64,000 nucleotides of DNA from Aldehydirespirator sp965219165 (lineage in GTDB: Bacteria; Actinomycetota; Acidimicrobiia; Acidimicrobiales; Aldehydirespiratoraceae): positions 1,116,001-1,180,000 of the forward strand of contig CBDCMW010000002.1 in NCBI GenBank assembly GCA_965219165.1. Reading direction: 5' to 3'. The translations under genes were made by a program, and so were the position numbers. Shown piece by piece: positions 8,979 through 17,064 of the stretch. Each line of letters opens with the position of its first letter. The stretch's first letter is position 1. A model generated the notes under the pieces. The model was not told the origin of the DNA and made no database searches. It saw only the letters and a program-made list of their open reading frames with translations.

Positions 8979-9209
8979 ATGAAGGCTGTGACTATCACCA
9001 TGCCCGAGGAGCTCGATGCCGAGGCGACTGCGGAGGCGCGGCGGCTGGGGATCTCCAAGTCGGAGCTGATCCGGCGGGGACTGGCGGCAGTCCTGCCCGC
9101 TGATAGGTCTGAGCCGGGCAAGAACATGTGGGTGGAGCGGGCGGGCTTCGGCAGCAAGGGAATCAGCGTCGAGCCCGGCGAGATTGACGAGGTCGTCTAC
9201 GGCTTGTGA
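8979..9209 (+). CDS. vapB: VapB-type antitoxin
   Basis: A 76-residue protein with an N-terminal ribbon-helix-helix domain: strand MKAVTITMPEE, then helices EATAEARRLGISKSELIRRG. Such domains bind the operon's own promoter; the C-terminal tail (GISVEPGEIDEVVYGL) is the expected toxin-neutralising segment. It overlaps the downstream PIN-domain gene by four bases, which is the classic antitoxin-toxin arrangement and keeps their synthesis coupled. Start chosen by the leaderless promoter just upstream. Confidence 0.85.
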   Translation: MKAVTITMPEELDAEATAEARRLGISKSELIRRGLAAVLPADRSEPGKNMWVERAGFGSKGISVEPGEIDEVVYGL

Positions 9210-9616
9210 AGTTCGTCGACACCAGTTGGTGGGTGGCCTGGTCGTTGCCACAGGACGCTCGCCATGTCGCCGCGCTGAGCACGGCGGCGCGTGTCGGCGA
9301 TAGCGAGCGGCTTCTCACGACGAATCTGGTGGTGGGCGAGACATGGACTTTCCTGCGCTCCAGAGACGGCCACCGCACCGCGGTCGGCTTCCTCGACGAG
9401 GTGCAGGACTTCGTGTCGGCCGGCAAGCTGATTGTGCACGCCGTCACCGCTGACGAGGAGTCGAGGGCGTGGCGCTGGCTGCGGCGCCACGACGAGCGGA
9501 AGTACTCGTTTGTTGACGCCGCAAGTTTCGAGGTGATGCGGGCTCGCCGGCTGCGGGAGGCCCTGGCGTTCGACAACGACTTCGCCGCGGCGGGTTTCGT
9601 CGAGGTGCGACCCTGA
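9206..9616 (+). CDS. vapC: VapC-type PIN-domain ribonuclease toxin
   Basis: Presumed metal-dependent RNase of 136 residues that would arrest translation when freed from VapB. The PIN acidic residues are visible: Asp in MKFVDTSWW, Glu in NLVVGETWTF, Asp in YSFVDAASFEVM and the C-terminal FDNDF. Begins with GTG inside the vapB stop (GTGA). Full length for the family. The target RNA is unknown. Confidence 0.88.
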   Translation: MKFVDTSWWVAWSLPQDARHVAALSTAARVGDSERLLTTNLVVGETWTFLRSRDGHRTAVGFLDEVQDFVSAGKLIVHAVTADEESRAWRWLRRHDERKYSFVDAASFEVMRARRLREALAFDNDFAAAGFVEVRP

Positions 9617-9643
9617 CTTGGACGGGCCGAGTTGCTGCCGTCG

Positions 9644-10141
9644 TCAGCGCGGGGCGAAGTGCTCCACGGTCACGTAGGCGCCTGAGGGTTCGACCCGGAC
9701 CAAAGCCATCTCCGACGTGGTGAACGAGACGTCCAGCGTCGGCAGGCCCTCGGGCGGCCAATGGCCGGGGGACGGGTCGCGCTTGAAGCGGGCGACCGTC
9801 ATGTGTCCGGTGAAGCGGCGCTTGGGGGGAGGCTGGCCAAGACGGCGGGTTGCCTCGGTGACCGCCGCGGCCAGGTCGTCCGCGCCGCGGGCTGGGATCA
9901 TCACCACGCTGCGGCCCAGACGCTGGATGGTCGGCCCCAGGGTCACTGGCGCGGGCCGGGAACTCACTCGGCTCAGCGCCGCGGCGGCCTCGGCCTCATC
10001 GCACTCGCCCAGGAACCGCAGCGTGACATGGAGTCGCTCCGGTTTGGTCCAGCGCAGCCCGTCCATAACAGGACGGGGCATCCTGGCCAGTTCGCGGACC
10101 ACATCGTCAGGTGGCCATAGGGCGATGAACAGCCGCGGCAT
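9644..10141 (-). CDS. thpR: RNA 2',3'-cyclic phosphodiesterase (2'-5' RNA ligase family, ThpR)
   Basis: A 165-residue 2H-phosphoesterase. The two catalytic HxT/S motifs are present as RLHVTLRFLGE and GHMTVARFK. The family hydrolyses 2',3'-cyclic phosphate RNA ends and can join 2'-5' bonds in vitro. The N-terminus MPRLFIALWPP fits the family exactly, so ATG 10141 is used rather than an upstream ATG. A TACTGT box 6 bases before it supports a leaderless start. Convergent with vapC, with 27 bases between the stops. Confidence 0.92.
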   Translation of the reverse strand: MPRLFIALWPPDDVVRELARMPRPVMDGLRWTKPERLHVTLRFLGECDEAEAAAALSRVSSRPAPVTLGPTIQRLGRSVVMIPARGADDLAAAVTEATRRLGQPPPKRRFTGHMTVARFKRDPSPGHWPPEGLPTLDVSFTTSEMALVRVEPSGAYVTVEHFAPR

Positions 10142-10147
10142 GCCCCG

Positions 10148-10153
10148 ACAGTA
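10148..10153 (-). promoter_or_regulatory. Leaderless -10 box of thpR
   Basis: On the minus strand TACTGT lies 6 bases before ATG 10141, matching the TANNNT-N6-start layout seen at several other genes in the window. Confidence 0.45.
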
Positions 10154-10264
10154 CGCGCTGGGCAGGCACATAGTGGCGGCGATGAATGGCTCCGACTAGG
10201 ACGACGCGAGCTTCAGGCCTAGCTTGCGGCCGTCCGCTATGGCCTACGTCGAATTGGAGCGGGT

Positions 10265-11812
10265 CTAGGGCTCCCACAGGAGTGTGTCCGGCATGAACTG
10301 GCTCCAGGCGAACCAGAACGCTTGGTGACCGTCGATCTCATTGCCGGCGGCGTCGGCGGCGCGCACTCCACCTCCGTCGAGGCGGAGCGTCACACCAGCA
10401 AGGTCCACGACCGCACCGTCTCGGAGGGCGGCGGCTGCGGTGTCGACACCGAATGCGATGGGGGTGCCGTCGTCGAGGACCACCCCGAAGACCTGGTCGT
10501 GGACGCCGAGGCGACCGTCCATATCGCCGATCGGGAAGATGGGACCGTCGTCATCGCGGCCCCGCAGCGGATCGAGCGCGTACTGGCGGCCGATCCCCCC
10601 GTCTTCGGCGATCATCGTTGTCTCGGGATGAGCTGCCTTCCATTCGCCCCAGGTGGTGGTGACGACGGTCGCCTGATTGAGGACCACTCCCTGTTCACGG
10701 AGCGGCCCCGACACCGCCGCCCCGGTGAACGTGTCGAACACCGACTTGGTGATGAGGTCGTACATGACCTTGTTCGATCTCGACAGCAGACCCGATGTCC
10801 GCAGGACGGGTGCGGTCACGCCGTCGGGAACGTCGTCGGTGAAGTAGGCCTGGGCGGAGCCACACAGCGTGCAGTACGGCATGCCGATCCTGCGCCCCCC
10901 GAGCGTGTCGTTGATCATCTCATGGATTTCCATGATGTGGCGCGGGTAGGCCCGGGCCTCGTCGCCGATGACCACCGCGAACACGATGCCATCATCGGAA
11001 TACCACGAGCCCGCCGAAGCGTCGGTGACTGCGGGATCATCGAGGGCAGGGATGCAGCCCCGGGGGCACCCGTTCGGGTCACCGAGCTCGCGGTCGTCGA
11101 TTCGCACCCCGCCCCAGCTAACGAGGCGCCAGTCGATGTCGGCGCCGGGGTCGTCGAAGAACGGCTGCCAGCCCGGCTCGACCAGCGTGAACAGTCGCCC
11201 CTTGTATTCGGCGTAGCGGTCGAAGGCGGGTAGATCCCATGCGATCAAGTGATCGGTGACGGACTGCCACCGGCTCAGGTCGGCCACGGGGTCGTCGGCC
11301 ACCCTCGCGCCCGTCAACTTCTCGAAGGCAGAGATCGCCCCGTCGTGGATGTCGCCGACGTAGAAGAACCTTAGGAGGTCGGAGATGATCCAGGCCAGTC
11401 TTGCGTCTTCCGACTGTGCGAGGCTGGCGACCGTGGTGCCGCTGAACCCACCCAGTTCGAGGCCGGCCCAGATGATCTCGAGGTTGTCGACCGCGGTCTG
11501 GTCGAGCGGGCCCGTTGGCGTATCAGGGGCGGCAGGGAACTCGTATCCGAGATAGTTCCGCAGGACCCCTCTCTCCCTCGGGTCCAACTGGCCAGGATTC
11601 TGATCGGATTCAACCTCCGGCGTGTCAGGAGCTGGCGCTTCAACCTCCGGCGTGTCAGCCGACGGCTCTTCGGGAGCGGACGTGTCAGCCACCGGTGCCT
11701 CAGCCACCGTCGTTGACGTGGGGGTCGGAACCGTCGCGTCCGTGTCGTCGCCGGAACAGGCTGCGGCGAGCAAGGCAAGTCCGACCAGCAGCACACCGAT
11801 GCGCGAATGCAC
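10265..11812 (-). CDS. DUF3179 domain lipoprotein
   Basis: Predicted exported lipoprotein of 515 residues: signal peptide VLLVGLALLAAACSG with Cys near residue 19, an acidic Thr/Pro-rich spacer holding two copies of DTPEVE, then a long domain. The motif MPYCTLCGSAQAYF is the diagnostic Cys-containing signature of DUF3179, whose function is unknown. Further conserved stretches are ARAYPRHIMEIHEMINDTLG and SGLLSRSNKVMYD. GTG start chosen from the signal peptide and from TAGCGT 6 bases upstream. Stands alone in its orientation, separated by about 300 bp from the next gene. Confidence 0.88.
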   Translation of the reverse strand: MHSRIGVLLVGLALLAAACSGDDTDATVPTPTSTTVAEAPVADTSAPEEPSADTPEVEAPAPDTPEVESDQNPGQLDPRERGVLRNYLGYEFPAAPDTPTGPLDQTAVDNLEIIWAGLELGGFSGTTVASLAQSEDARLAWIISDLLRFFYVGDIHDGAISAFEKLTGARVADDPVADLSRWQSVTDHLIAWDLPAFDRYAEYKGRLFTLVEPGWQPFFDDPGADIDWRLVSWGGVRIDDRELGDPNGCPRGCIPALDDPAVTDASAGSWYSDDGIVFAVVIGDEARAYPRHIMEIHEMINDTLGGRRIGMPYCTLCGSAQAYFTDDVPDGVTAPVLRTSGLLSRSNKVMYDLITKSVFDTFTGAAVSGPLREQGVVLNQATVVTTTWGEWKAAHPETTMIAEDGGIGRQYALDPLRGRDDDGPIFPIGDMDGRLGVHDQVFGVVLDDGTPIAFGVDTAAAALRDGAVVDLAGVTLRLDGGGVRAADAAGNEIDGHQAFWFAWSQFMPDTLLWEP

Positions 11813-11818
11813 GCCACC

Positions 11819-11824
11819 ACGCTA
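11819..11824 (-). promoter_or_regulatory. Leaderless -10 box of the DUF3179 gene
   Basis: TAGCGT on the minus strand, 6 bases before GTG 11812. The remaining 290 bases up to the next gene hold nothing else that I recognise. Confidence 0.45.
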
Positions 11825-12111
11825 GAGGCCCAGGTCCGAGCGATCACGCTGATATCACCAAACCGTCGGCTGACGCCCTATTCGAATTCGGGGTGCCGCT
11901 TCTGCATGAAGGCGGGTTGGAGGCGGCCTGCTGCGGCGCCGTCGAGCGAGTGTCGCCCAACCCTGCTCAGACTGTCGGGTCGAGCGTCGCCACGATAGGC
12001 GTTCACCCAGGATTATAGCCATAGACAGTGGCCATAGCCGTATACGCCGGTGCGTGTCGAGCACCGGAGGCACCATCAGAGCGGCTCCGAGAGCGAGTCG
12101 AGGACTCCTCG

Positions 12112-13431
12112 TCAGCCGTGGACTGACATTGAGGAGTTGGGGTTGATCTCGCGGTTGCGGCTGAAGGTGCCCATGTCGATGGGCAGGCCGGTGTAGCGGC
12201 CCTTCACCACGAGCGGGTCGGCGTCGTGGTCGTGGCCGGCCTCGACCGCCTCGATCAGCTCGGCCATGCAGTGCCCGGCCACACCGGCGTTCTTGAACTG
12301 GTTGCCGCTGGTGCCGACGGCTGCGTAGAAGCCGTCCAGGACGGTGCGGTCATAGATCGGGATCCAGTCGTCGCTCACGTCGTAGAGGTCCACCACGCCC
12401 TTGCGCTCGTGGGGCACGCCCACCGACGGCAGGCGCCGGCTCAGCCGCAGCACCTGCGCCTCCCACTGCTCGGCGCTGAGCCGCTGGTCGTAGTCGTCAG
12501 GGTCCACCCAGTCCTGGGGGTCGCAGCGGGGGTCGGTGCTGCCCACCAGTATGTGGTTGCCGGTCTCGGGCCGGAAGTAGATGCCGTTGTCGTCGTCGGC
12601 GATGTTGAAGCCGTCGCGCTCGTAGTCGAAGCCGGCCGGCCCCGGCGCGTGGTGCACCTCGTGGCGCAGCGCCCGGGTCTTGATGTTCATCGCGTCGTAG
12701 ACGCCGGCCATCTGGTTGATCAGGTACGAATGCGGCCCGGCCACGTTCACCACCACCGGCGCGGTCACGGTCGTGCCGTCGTCGAGGGTCACGCCCGCCA
12801 CGCGTCCGTTGCGGCGGCCGACAGCGGTCACTGCGGTGGCGAAGCGGAACTCGGCTCCGGCGGCCTCCGCGGCCCGCTGCAGATTGTGGGTGGTGAGCTG
12901 CGGGTCGCTCACATAGCCCGCTTCGGGGGTGAAGACCGCGCCGGGGAGGTCCTCGGTGGAGTCGGCCCAGAAGCCGGGGTCTTCGGGTCGCTTCGGGGGC
13001 CCGAAGATGCCGGGATCGAGGATGGGCATGCGCCGCCGCAGCTCCGCCGTCGACCAGTCCTCGTAGGCGACCCCGATGGCGTCGAAGTGGGGGAGCACCT
13101 TCAGGTAGTGGCCGCCGGGATCCTTGAGAGCGGCCATCCCGCACTGCTTGTACTCGATGAGTCCCAGTTCGTCGCCGGCCTGGAGGTAGTCGGGCCAGTC
13201 CTGCCAGTACTTGAGGCCCTCGTAGGACATGGCCACACCCGTGTAGGTGGAGTAGGTGAAGCGCACGATGGCGCACGAGTTGGCAGTGGAGCCGAAGCCC
13301 GCCGCGGCCAGCTTGTCCACGCACAGGGTGCGCCGCCCCCGCCGCCCCAGCTCGAAGGCGGTGGCCGCGCCGACCACGCCCGCGCCGACCACCACCGCGT
13401 CGAAGCCGTCGGCAGCTTGATCAGATGCCAC
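12112..13431 (-). CDS. FAD-dependent oxidoreductase (DAO/sarcosine oxidase-like)
   Basis: A 439-residue flavoprotein of the D-amino-acid/sarcosine/dimethylglycine oxidoreductase superfamily. The FAD Rossmann motif DAVVVGAGVVGAATAFELG is at the N-terminus, followed by GFGSTANSCAIVRFTYST, where related enzymes bind or covalently attach FAD, and a C-terminal GFYAAVGTSGNQFKNA glycine motif. GTG 13431 overlaps the end of the upstream dehydrogenase by 11 bases, indicating coupled translation; the longer frame upstream lies inside that gene. Acting after the zinc dehydrogenase in a two-gene unit, it probably oxidises an amino or hydroxy acid. The true substrate cannot be told. Confidence 0.88.
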   Translation of the reverse strand: MASDQAADGFDAVVVGAGVVGAATAFELGRRGRRTLCVDKLAAAGFGSTANSCAIVRFTYSTYTGVAMSYEGLKYWQDWPDYLQAGDELGLIEYKQCGMAALKDPGGHYLKVLPHFDAIGVAYEDWSTAELRRRMPILDPGIFGPPKRPEDPGFWADSTEDLPGAVFTPEAGYVSDPQLTTHNLQRAAEAAGAEFRFATAVTAVGRRNGRVAGVTLDDGTTVTAPVVVNVAGPHSYLINQMAGVYDAMNIKTRALRHEVHHAPGPAGFDYERDGFNIADDDNGIYFRPETGNHILVGSTDPRCDPQDWVDPDDYDQRLSAEQWEAQVLRLSRRLPSVGVPHERKGVVDLYDVSDDWIPIYDRTVLDGFYAAVGTSGNQFKNAGVAGHCMAELIEAVEAGHDHDADPLVVKGRYTGLPIDMGTFSRNREINPNSSMSVHG

Positions 13432-14626
13432 GATGCCGCTCGTTGCGCATGTCGAAGGCGATCTTGACCGCGCCGCGCCGGCCCGCCTCGGCTGCATGGC
13501 CCAGCGCGTCCACGTAGCGGTCGAGCGGGTACAGAGCCGACACCAGCCCGTCGAAGGCGACCTTGCCGGCCAGCTCCATCGCCAGATCGAAGCTGGTGGT
13601 GAGCCGGCCGTCGGAGCGGATCTCGGTCCCGTAGGCGTAGCAGCCCGCGAGCTCGACCTCGCGGTGCCACAGGCCGGTCAGCTCCGCCGTCACCGTGGCC
13701 GGCATCCCGAACATCAGTACCCGGCCCCTGGGCCGGCACAGCGACAGCGCCTCGGTCAGCGAGGCCGACGAGCCCACCGCGTCGATGACCACGTCGGCTC
13801 CCCCCGAGAGGTGGTCGCCGACCATGAACGACCCCGTGGCCCGGCGCACGGCCCGCTTCAGCTCGCCGGGGTCGACCGCCGAGTCCGCGCCGAGATCCAG
13901 CGCGAGCGTCCGCTGGGTCGAGTACCGGGCGCCGACCAGTATCGACGCCGGCTCGGTCAGGGCGCGCAGCGCGGCCACCGCCACCAGGCCCATGGTCCCG
14001 GCCCCCACCACGGCCACGGTGTCTCCGGGCTGCGCGCCGGACCGCAGCGCGGCATGCACGCCCCCCGCCACCGGCTCGATCATCACGGCCAGCTCGTCGC
14101 TCATCCAGTCGGGGACGTCGTGGAGCTGGGAGTCGTGGGCCACCAGCTCGGTGGACCAGCCCCCGCCGGTGGACCGGCAGAAGCCGGTCTGCAGCCCCGG
14201 CTCGAGGTGGCCGCTCATCAGGTGCCGGTAGTCGTCGCCGTCGCCGGGCGCCGCCCCCGGGTAGGGCGGCTCGAAGCCCCGTGCGGCGTGGCCCAGCACC
14301 GGCTCGACGATCACCCGGCGCCCGTCGGCGGTGTCGGCCACGATCTCGTGGCCGGGAACGAACGGGAACGAGACGTAGTCCTCGAAGTAACGAGACGACT
14401 GGCCGTCGATCATGGTCAGGTCCGAGCCGCAGATGCCGGTGAGCCGCGGGTAGACGCGCTGCCAGCCCTCGCCCGGCAGCTCGGGCGGGTCGTCGTCGAC
14501 CAGCTTGAGCGGTCCCCAGGTCGCCCCCGCGCCGGGCCGCAGCCGCGACGCCAGGGCCGCGGCCGCGTATCGGGCCTCCTTGCGCGAGAAGCGCAGCGCC
14601 TTCACAAGCACGGATCGTAGCGACAT
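13421..14626 (-). CDS. Zinc-binding alcohol dehydrogenase family protein
   Basis: Medium-chain dehydrogenase of 401 residues. The catalytic zinc ligands appear in GICGSDLTM and VPGHEIV; the NAD(P) Rossmann motif is VAVVGAGTMGLVAV. An unusual insert (PPYPGAAPGDGDDYRHLMSG, then CRSTGGGWSTE) sits between the catalytic core and cofactor domain, where other members carry the structural zinc loop; the usual four-Cys structural site is absent. First gene of a two-gene unit with the FAD enzyme; divergent from the LLM gene with only 31 bases between starts, so the two units probably share a control region. Confidence 0.85.
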   Translation of the reverse strand: MSLRSVLVKALRFSRKEARYAAAALASRLRPGAGATWGPLKLVDDDPPELPGEGWQRVYPRLTGICGSDLTMIDGQSSRYFEDYVSFPFVPGHEIVADTADGRRVIVEPVLGHAARGFEPPYPGAAPGDGDDYRHLMSGHLEPGLQTGFCRSTGGGWSTELVAHDSQLHDVPDWMSDELAVMIEPVAGGVHAALRSGAQPGDTVAVVGAGTMGLVAVAALRALTEPASILVGARYSTQRTLALDLGADSAVDPGELKRAVRRATGSFMVGDHLSGGADVVIDAVGSSASLTEALSLCRPRGRVLMFGMPATVTAELTGLWHREVELAGCYAYGTEIRSDGRLTTSFDLAMELAGKVAFDGLVSALYPLDRYVDALGHAAEAGRRGAVKIAFDMRNERHRGI

Positions 14627-14657
14627 TAGGGTTGACGACGATGAGGAGCCGCGGCGC

Positions 14658-15719
14658 ATGGTGAAGCTGGGGCTCGGTCTCGACCTGTACCGGGGCGCGG
14701 CGCTGGAGGTGCCGGTGTCTGCAGTGCAGCTCGCGGAGCGGCTCGGCTACCACAGCGTGTGGACGGCCGAGGCCTACGGAGCCGACGCGCTGTCCCCGCT
14801 TGCGTACCTGGCCGCACACACCCGCCGCATCAAGCTGGCCACCGGCGTGGTGCAGATCGACGCCCGCACACCTGCGGCCACCGCCATGCACGCCATGACC
14901 ATCGATGCCCTCGCCGGCGGCGCCAGGGTGATCGTGGGCCTGGGCGTGTCGGGGCCGCAGGTGGTGGAGGGCTGGCACGGTGCCGCGTGGGGCTCGCCCA
15001 CGGCCAAGCTGCGCGACTACACGGCCATCATGCGCAAGGTCCTGGCCCGCGAAGAGCCCGTTGCCCACGACGGCGCCGCTATCCGGCTGCCCTACGACGG
15101 TCCTGGCGCGCTGGGCCAGGGCAAGCCGCTGAAGTCGATCCTGCGCCCTGCGCCGGGCATCGAGGTGTGGATCGCGGCCGGGGGACCCCGCAACGTGGCG
15201 CTGGCTGCTGAGGTGGCCGATGGTTGGCTGCCCATGGGCTACGGGTCCGACGGAGCCGCAACCTACGCCGAGCCGCTGGCCCGGGGCCTGGCCCGCCGTG
15301 ACGCAGGGCTGCGGGCCGACGTCGAAGTGTTCGGGTCGTTGTCGGTCCAGATCACCGACGATGTGCGGGCCGCGGTGGACGCCCGCAAGCCGCTGGTCGC
15401 CATGTACGTGGGCGGCATGGGCAGCGACACCCACAACTTCCACGCCGAGGCGATGGCCCGCCGGGGCTGGCCTGGGGCCTCGACGCGGATCATCGAGCTG
15501 TGGCGGGCCGGGCGCCGGGACGAGGCGGTGGCGGCGGTTCCCGACGACTACATCGAGTCGCAGTCCCTGCTCGGACCGCCCAGCCGCATCCGGGCTCGCT
15601 GGTCCGAGGCGGTCCCCGCGGGCCTGACCGGTGTGATAGTCCGGTGCGACCGCGACGAGGGCCTGGCCCTGGCGGCCGAGCTGGCCGGTACCCGAGACAT
15701 CGAAGAGACGGACACATGA
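14658..15719 (+). CDS. LLM-class F420-dependent oxidoreductase
   Basis: A 353-residue luciferase-like TIM-barrel enzyme; actinobacterial members usually use coenzyme F420. Motifs include VKLGLGLDLYRGAALEVPV, WTAEAYGADALSPLAYLA, IKLATGVVQIDARTPAATAM and the strand EVWIAAGGPRNVALAAEVAD, matching F420 family LLM proteins. ATG 14658 follows GAGGAG; the longer upstream frame has no ribosome site and overlaps the divergent dehydrogenase. Its stop overlaps the next start (ATGA), coupling it to an enoyl-CoA hydratase, which points to catabolism of a lipid or CoA-linked substrate. Confidence 0.88.
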   Translation: MVKLGLGLDLYRGAALEVPVSAVQLAERLGYHSVWTAEAYGADALSPLAYLAAHTRRIKLATGVVQIDARTPAATAMHAMTIDALAGGARVIVGLGVSGPQVVEGWHGAAWGSPTAKLRDYTAIMRKVLAREEPVAHDGAAIRLPYDGPGALGQGKPLKSILRPAPGIEVWIAAGGPRNVALAAEVADGWLPMGYGSDGAATYAEPLARGLARRDAGLRADVEVFGSLSVQITDDVRAAVDARKPLVAMYVGGMGSDTHNFHAEAMARRGWPGASTRIIELWRAGRRDEAVAAVPDDYIESQSLLGPPSRIRARWSEAVPAGLTGVIVRCDRDEGLALAAELAGTRDIEETDT

Positions 15720-16519
15720 CCGACGAGCAGCTGATCCTCATCGACGAGCCAGCCGAGCACGTGCGCCGGATCACGCTCAACCGCCCCCACAAGCGCAACG
15801 CCATCTCCACGCCCCTGCGGACCGCGCTCTTCGACGCTCTGCACCGCTTCGACACCGACCCCGATGCTCGGGTCACCATCGTGCGAGGCGCGGGCCCCTG
15901 CTTCTCGTCGGGCTATGACCTGTCCGGAGGGCTGATGGACGATCCGCCCTACCCGTCGGCACCCGGCGACGGCCAGTGGACCCGCCAGGCCAGCGACGGC
16001 TGGTTCTCCATCTGGGACCTGGCCAAGCCGGTCATCGCGCAGGTCCATGGGTACGCCTACGCCGGCGGCACGGAGCTCGCCGCGGCCTGTGACCTGCTGT
16101 ACGTGGCCGCCGACGCCCGCATCGGCTATCCCGTCGTGAGGGTGGCGTCGCCCCCGGACTGGCAGTACCACACGCCGCTGATGGGATTGCGCCACGCCAT
16201 GGAGGCCATGCTCACCGGCGACTCCGTCAGCGGTGCCGAGGCGGCCCGGATGGGATGGGCCAATCGGGCCTACCCGCCCGACGAGCTGGAGGATGCGGTG
16301 CTGGCTGTGGCGGTGCGCATAGCCGGCGTGGCCACTGACCTGGCCCAGATCAACAAGCGCATGGTCCACCGAGCCTTCGACGTGCTCGGAGGGCGGGCCG
16401 CGATCCGCTCGGGCCAGGAGTTCCAGGCCCTCGCCGCCCACCAGGAGTCGGTGCAGGCCGCCATCGCCGACCTGCTGGGCTCGGTCAAGAAGGCCATCGG
16501 CGACACCCCGCCCACCTGA
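15716..16519 (+). CDS. Enoyl-CoA hydratase/isomerase family protein
   Basis: Crotonase-fold enzyme of 267 residues. Oxyanion-hole segments are CFSSGYDLSGG and HGYAYAGGTELAAACD; LNRPHKRNAIS is the usual CoA-binding entry. The family hydrates enoyl-CoA or catalyses related CoA-thioester chemistry. Second gene of a unit with the LLM oxidoreductase by ATGA overlap. The region IGYPVVRVASPPDWQYHTP lacks the canonical second catalytic Glu position of true hydratases, so isomerase or other crotonase activity is possible. Confidence 0.88.
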   Translation: MTDEQLILIDEPAEHVRRITLNRPHKRNAISTPLRTALFDALHRFDTDPDARVTIVRGAGPCFSSGYDLSGGLMDDPPYPSAPGDGQWTRQASDGWFSIWDLAKPVIAQVHGYAYAGGTELAAACDLLYVAADARIGYPVVRVASPPDWQYHTPLMGLRHAMEAMLTGDSVSGAEAARMGWANRAYPPDELEDAVLAVAVRIAGVATDLAQINKRMVHRAFDVLGGRAAIRSGQEFQALAAHQESVQAAIADLLGSVKKAIGDTPPT

Positions 16520-16677
16520 GCGTCCGGCCTCGGCGTCCGGTCCCGGCGTCCGGTCCCAGCGGCCCTCGACCGGCCTCTAGCCCGGAGCTTGCGTGCCATC
16601 TGAGATTAAGATTTCAGGATGTGTCAAGTATTTCCCCTCTCTTTGGGTTGTTATTGCTCCATCAGTCTGACATGATG

Positions 16678-16715
16678 ATATGACAATCATATGAAACGGC
16701 ACGAGAAAGCTCGTG
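16678..16715 (+). promoter_or_regulatory. Paired palindromes upstream of the WXG100 gene
   Basis: In an AT-rich 120-bp patch that stands out from the GC-rich surroundings: ATATGA-CAA-TCATAT (16678-16692) is a perfect 6+3+6 inverted repeat of operator type, and CACGAG-AAAG-CTCGTG (16700-16715) is a perfect 6-bp hairpin ending 8 bases before the AAAGGAGG ribosome site (16724-16732). The first could bind a dimeric regulator; the second could form in the leader mRNA. Confidence 0.5.
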
Positions 16716-16737
16716 TTGCAATCAAAGGAGGGTGTCA

Positions 16738-17013
16738 ATGGCTGGTGACATGCTGGTGATGTCAAAGTCGCAGATGGAACAGCTCGCGGTGATCTTCGCC
16801 CGGCAGAAGGAGACGGCGGAGGGGGTGATCAGCGCGATAAGCGCTGGCGTCGACGGCACCACCTGGCAGGGGGCCAGGGCCGACCGGTTCCGGCAGCTCT
16901 GGGAGACGGAGTTCCGACCCAACCTGCGGGCGCTGTGCGACGCGCTGGGCGAGCACTCGACGTTCATCACCGCCGAGCTCCAAGCGGGCGTGAGCGCGCT
17001 CGACACGATCTAG
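16738..17013 (+). CDS. WXG100-family (ESAT-6-like) secreted protein
   Basis: A 91-residue, all-helical protein with the central turn TTWQGARAD giving the W-x-G motif between two amphipathic helices (residues about 8-40 and 48-88), the standard helical hairpin of type VII secretion substrates. It begins with MAGDMLVMSKSQMEQLAVIF and lacks a signal peptide. Strong ribosome site AAAGGAGG. It lies 51 bases before the EccC-like ATPase, the usual partner that exports such proteins. Only one WXG100 gene is present, suggesting a homodimer as in Firmicutes rather than the EsxAB heterodimer of mycobacteria. Confidence 0.9.
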   Translation: MAGDMLVMSKSQMEQLAVIFARQKETAEGVISAISAGVDGTTWQGARADRFRQLWETEFRPNLRALCDALGEHSTFITAELQAGVSALDTI

Positions 17014-17064
17014 CCGCGGCGACGGCGGCCGAGCCCGCCTCCGCGAGAGAGGGACGGGACGCCG

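Noticed and set aside
11825..12111. Possible tRNA or small RNA in the 290-bp gap
   Set aside because: No cloverleaf arms or TTCRA-type loop could be found by eye; nothing beyond ordinary intergenic sequence.
13101..15443. A 780-codon open frame on the minus strand
   Set aside because: It is stitched across two real genes on the same strand in another frame and an LLM gene on the other strand; composition is Arg/Gly/His-rich with no domain, typical of high-GC shadow frames.
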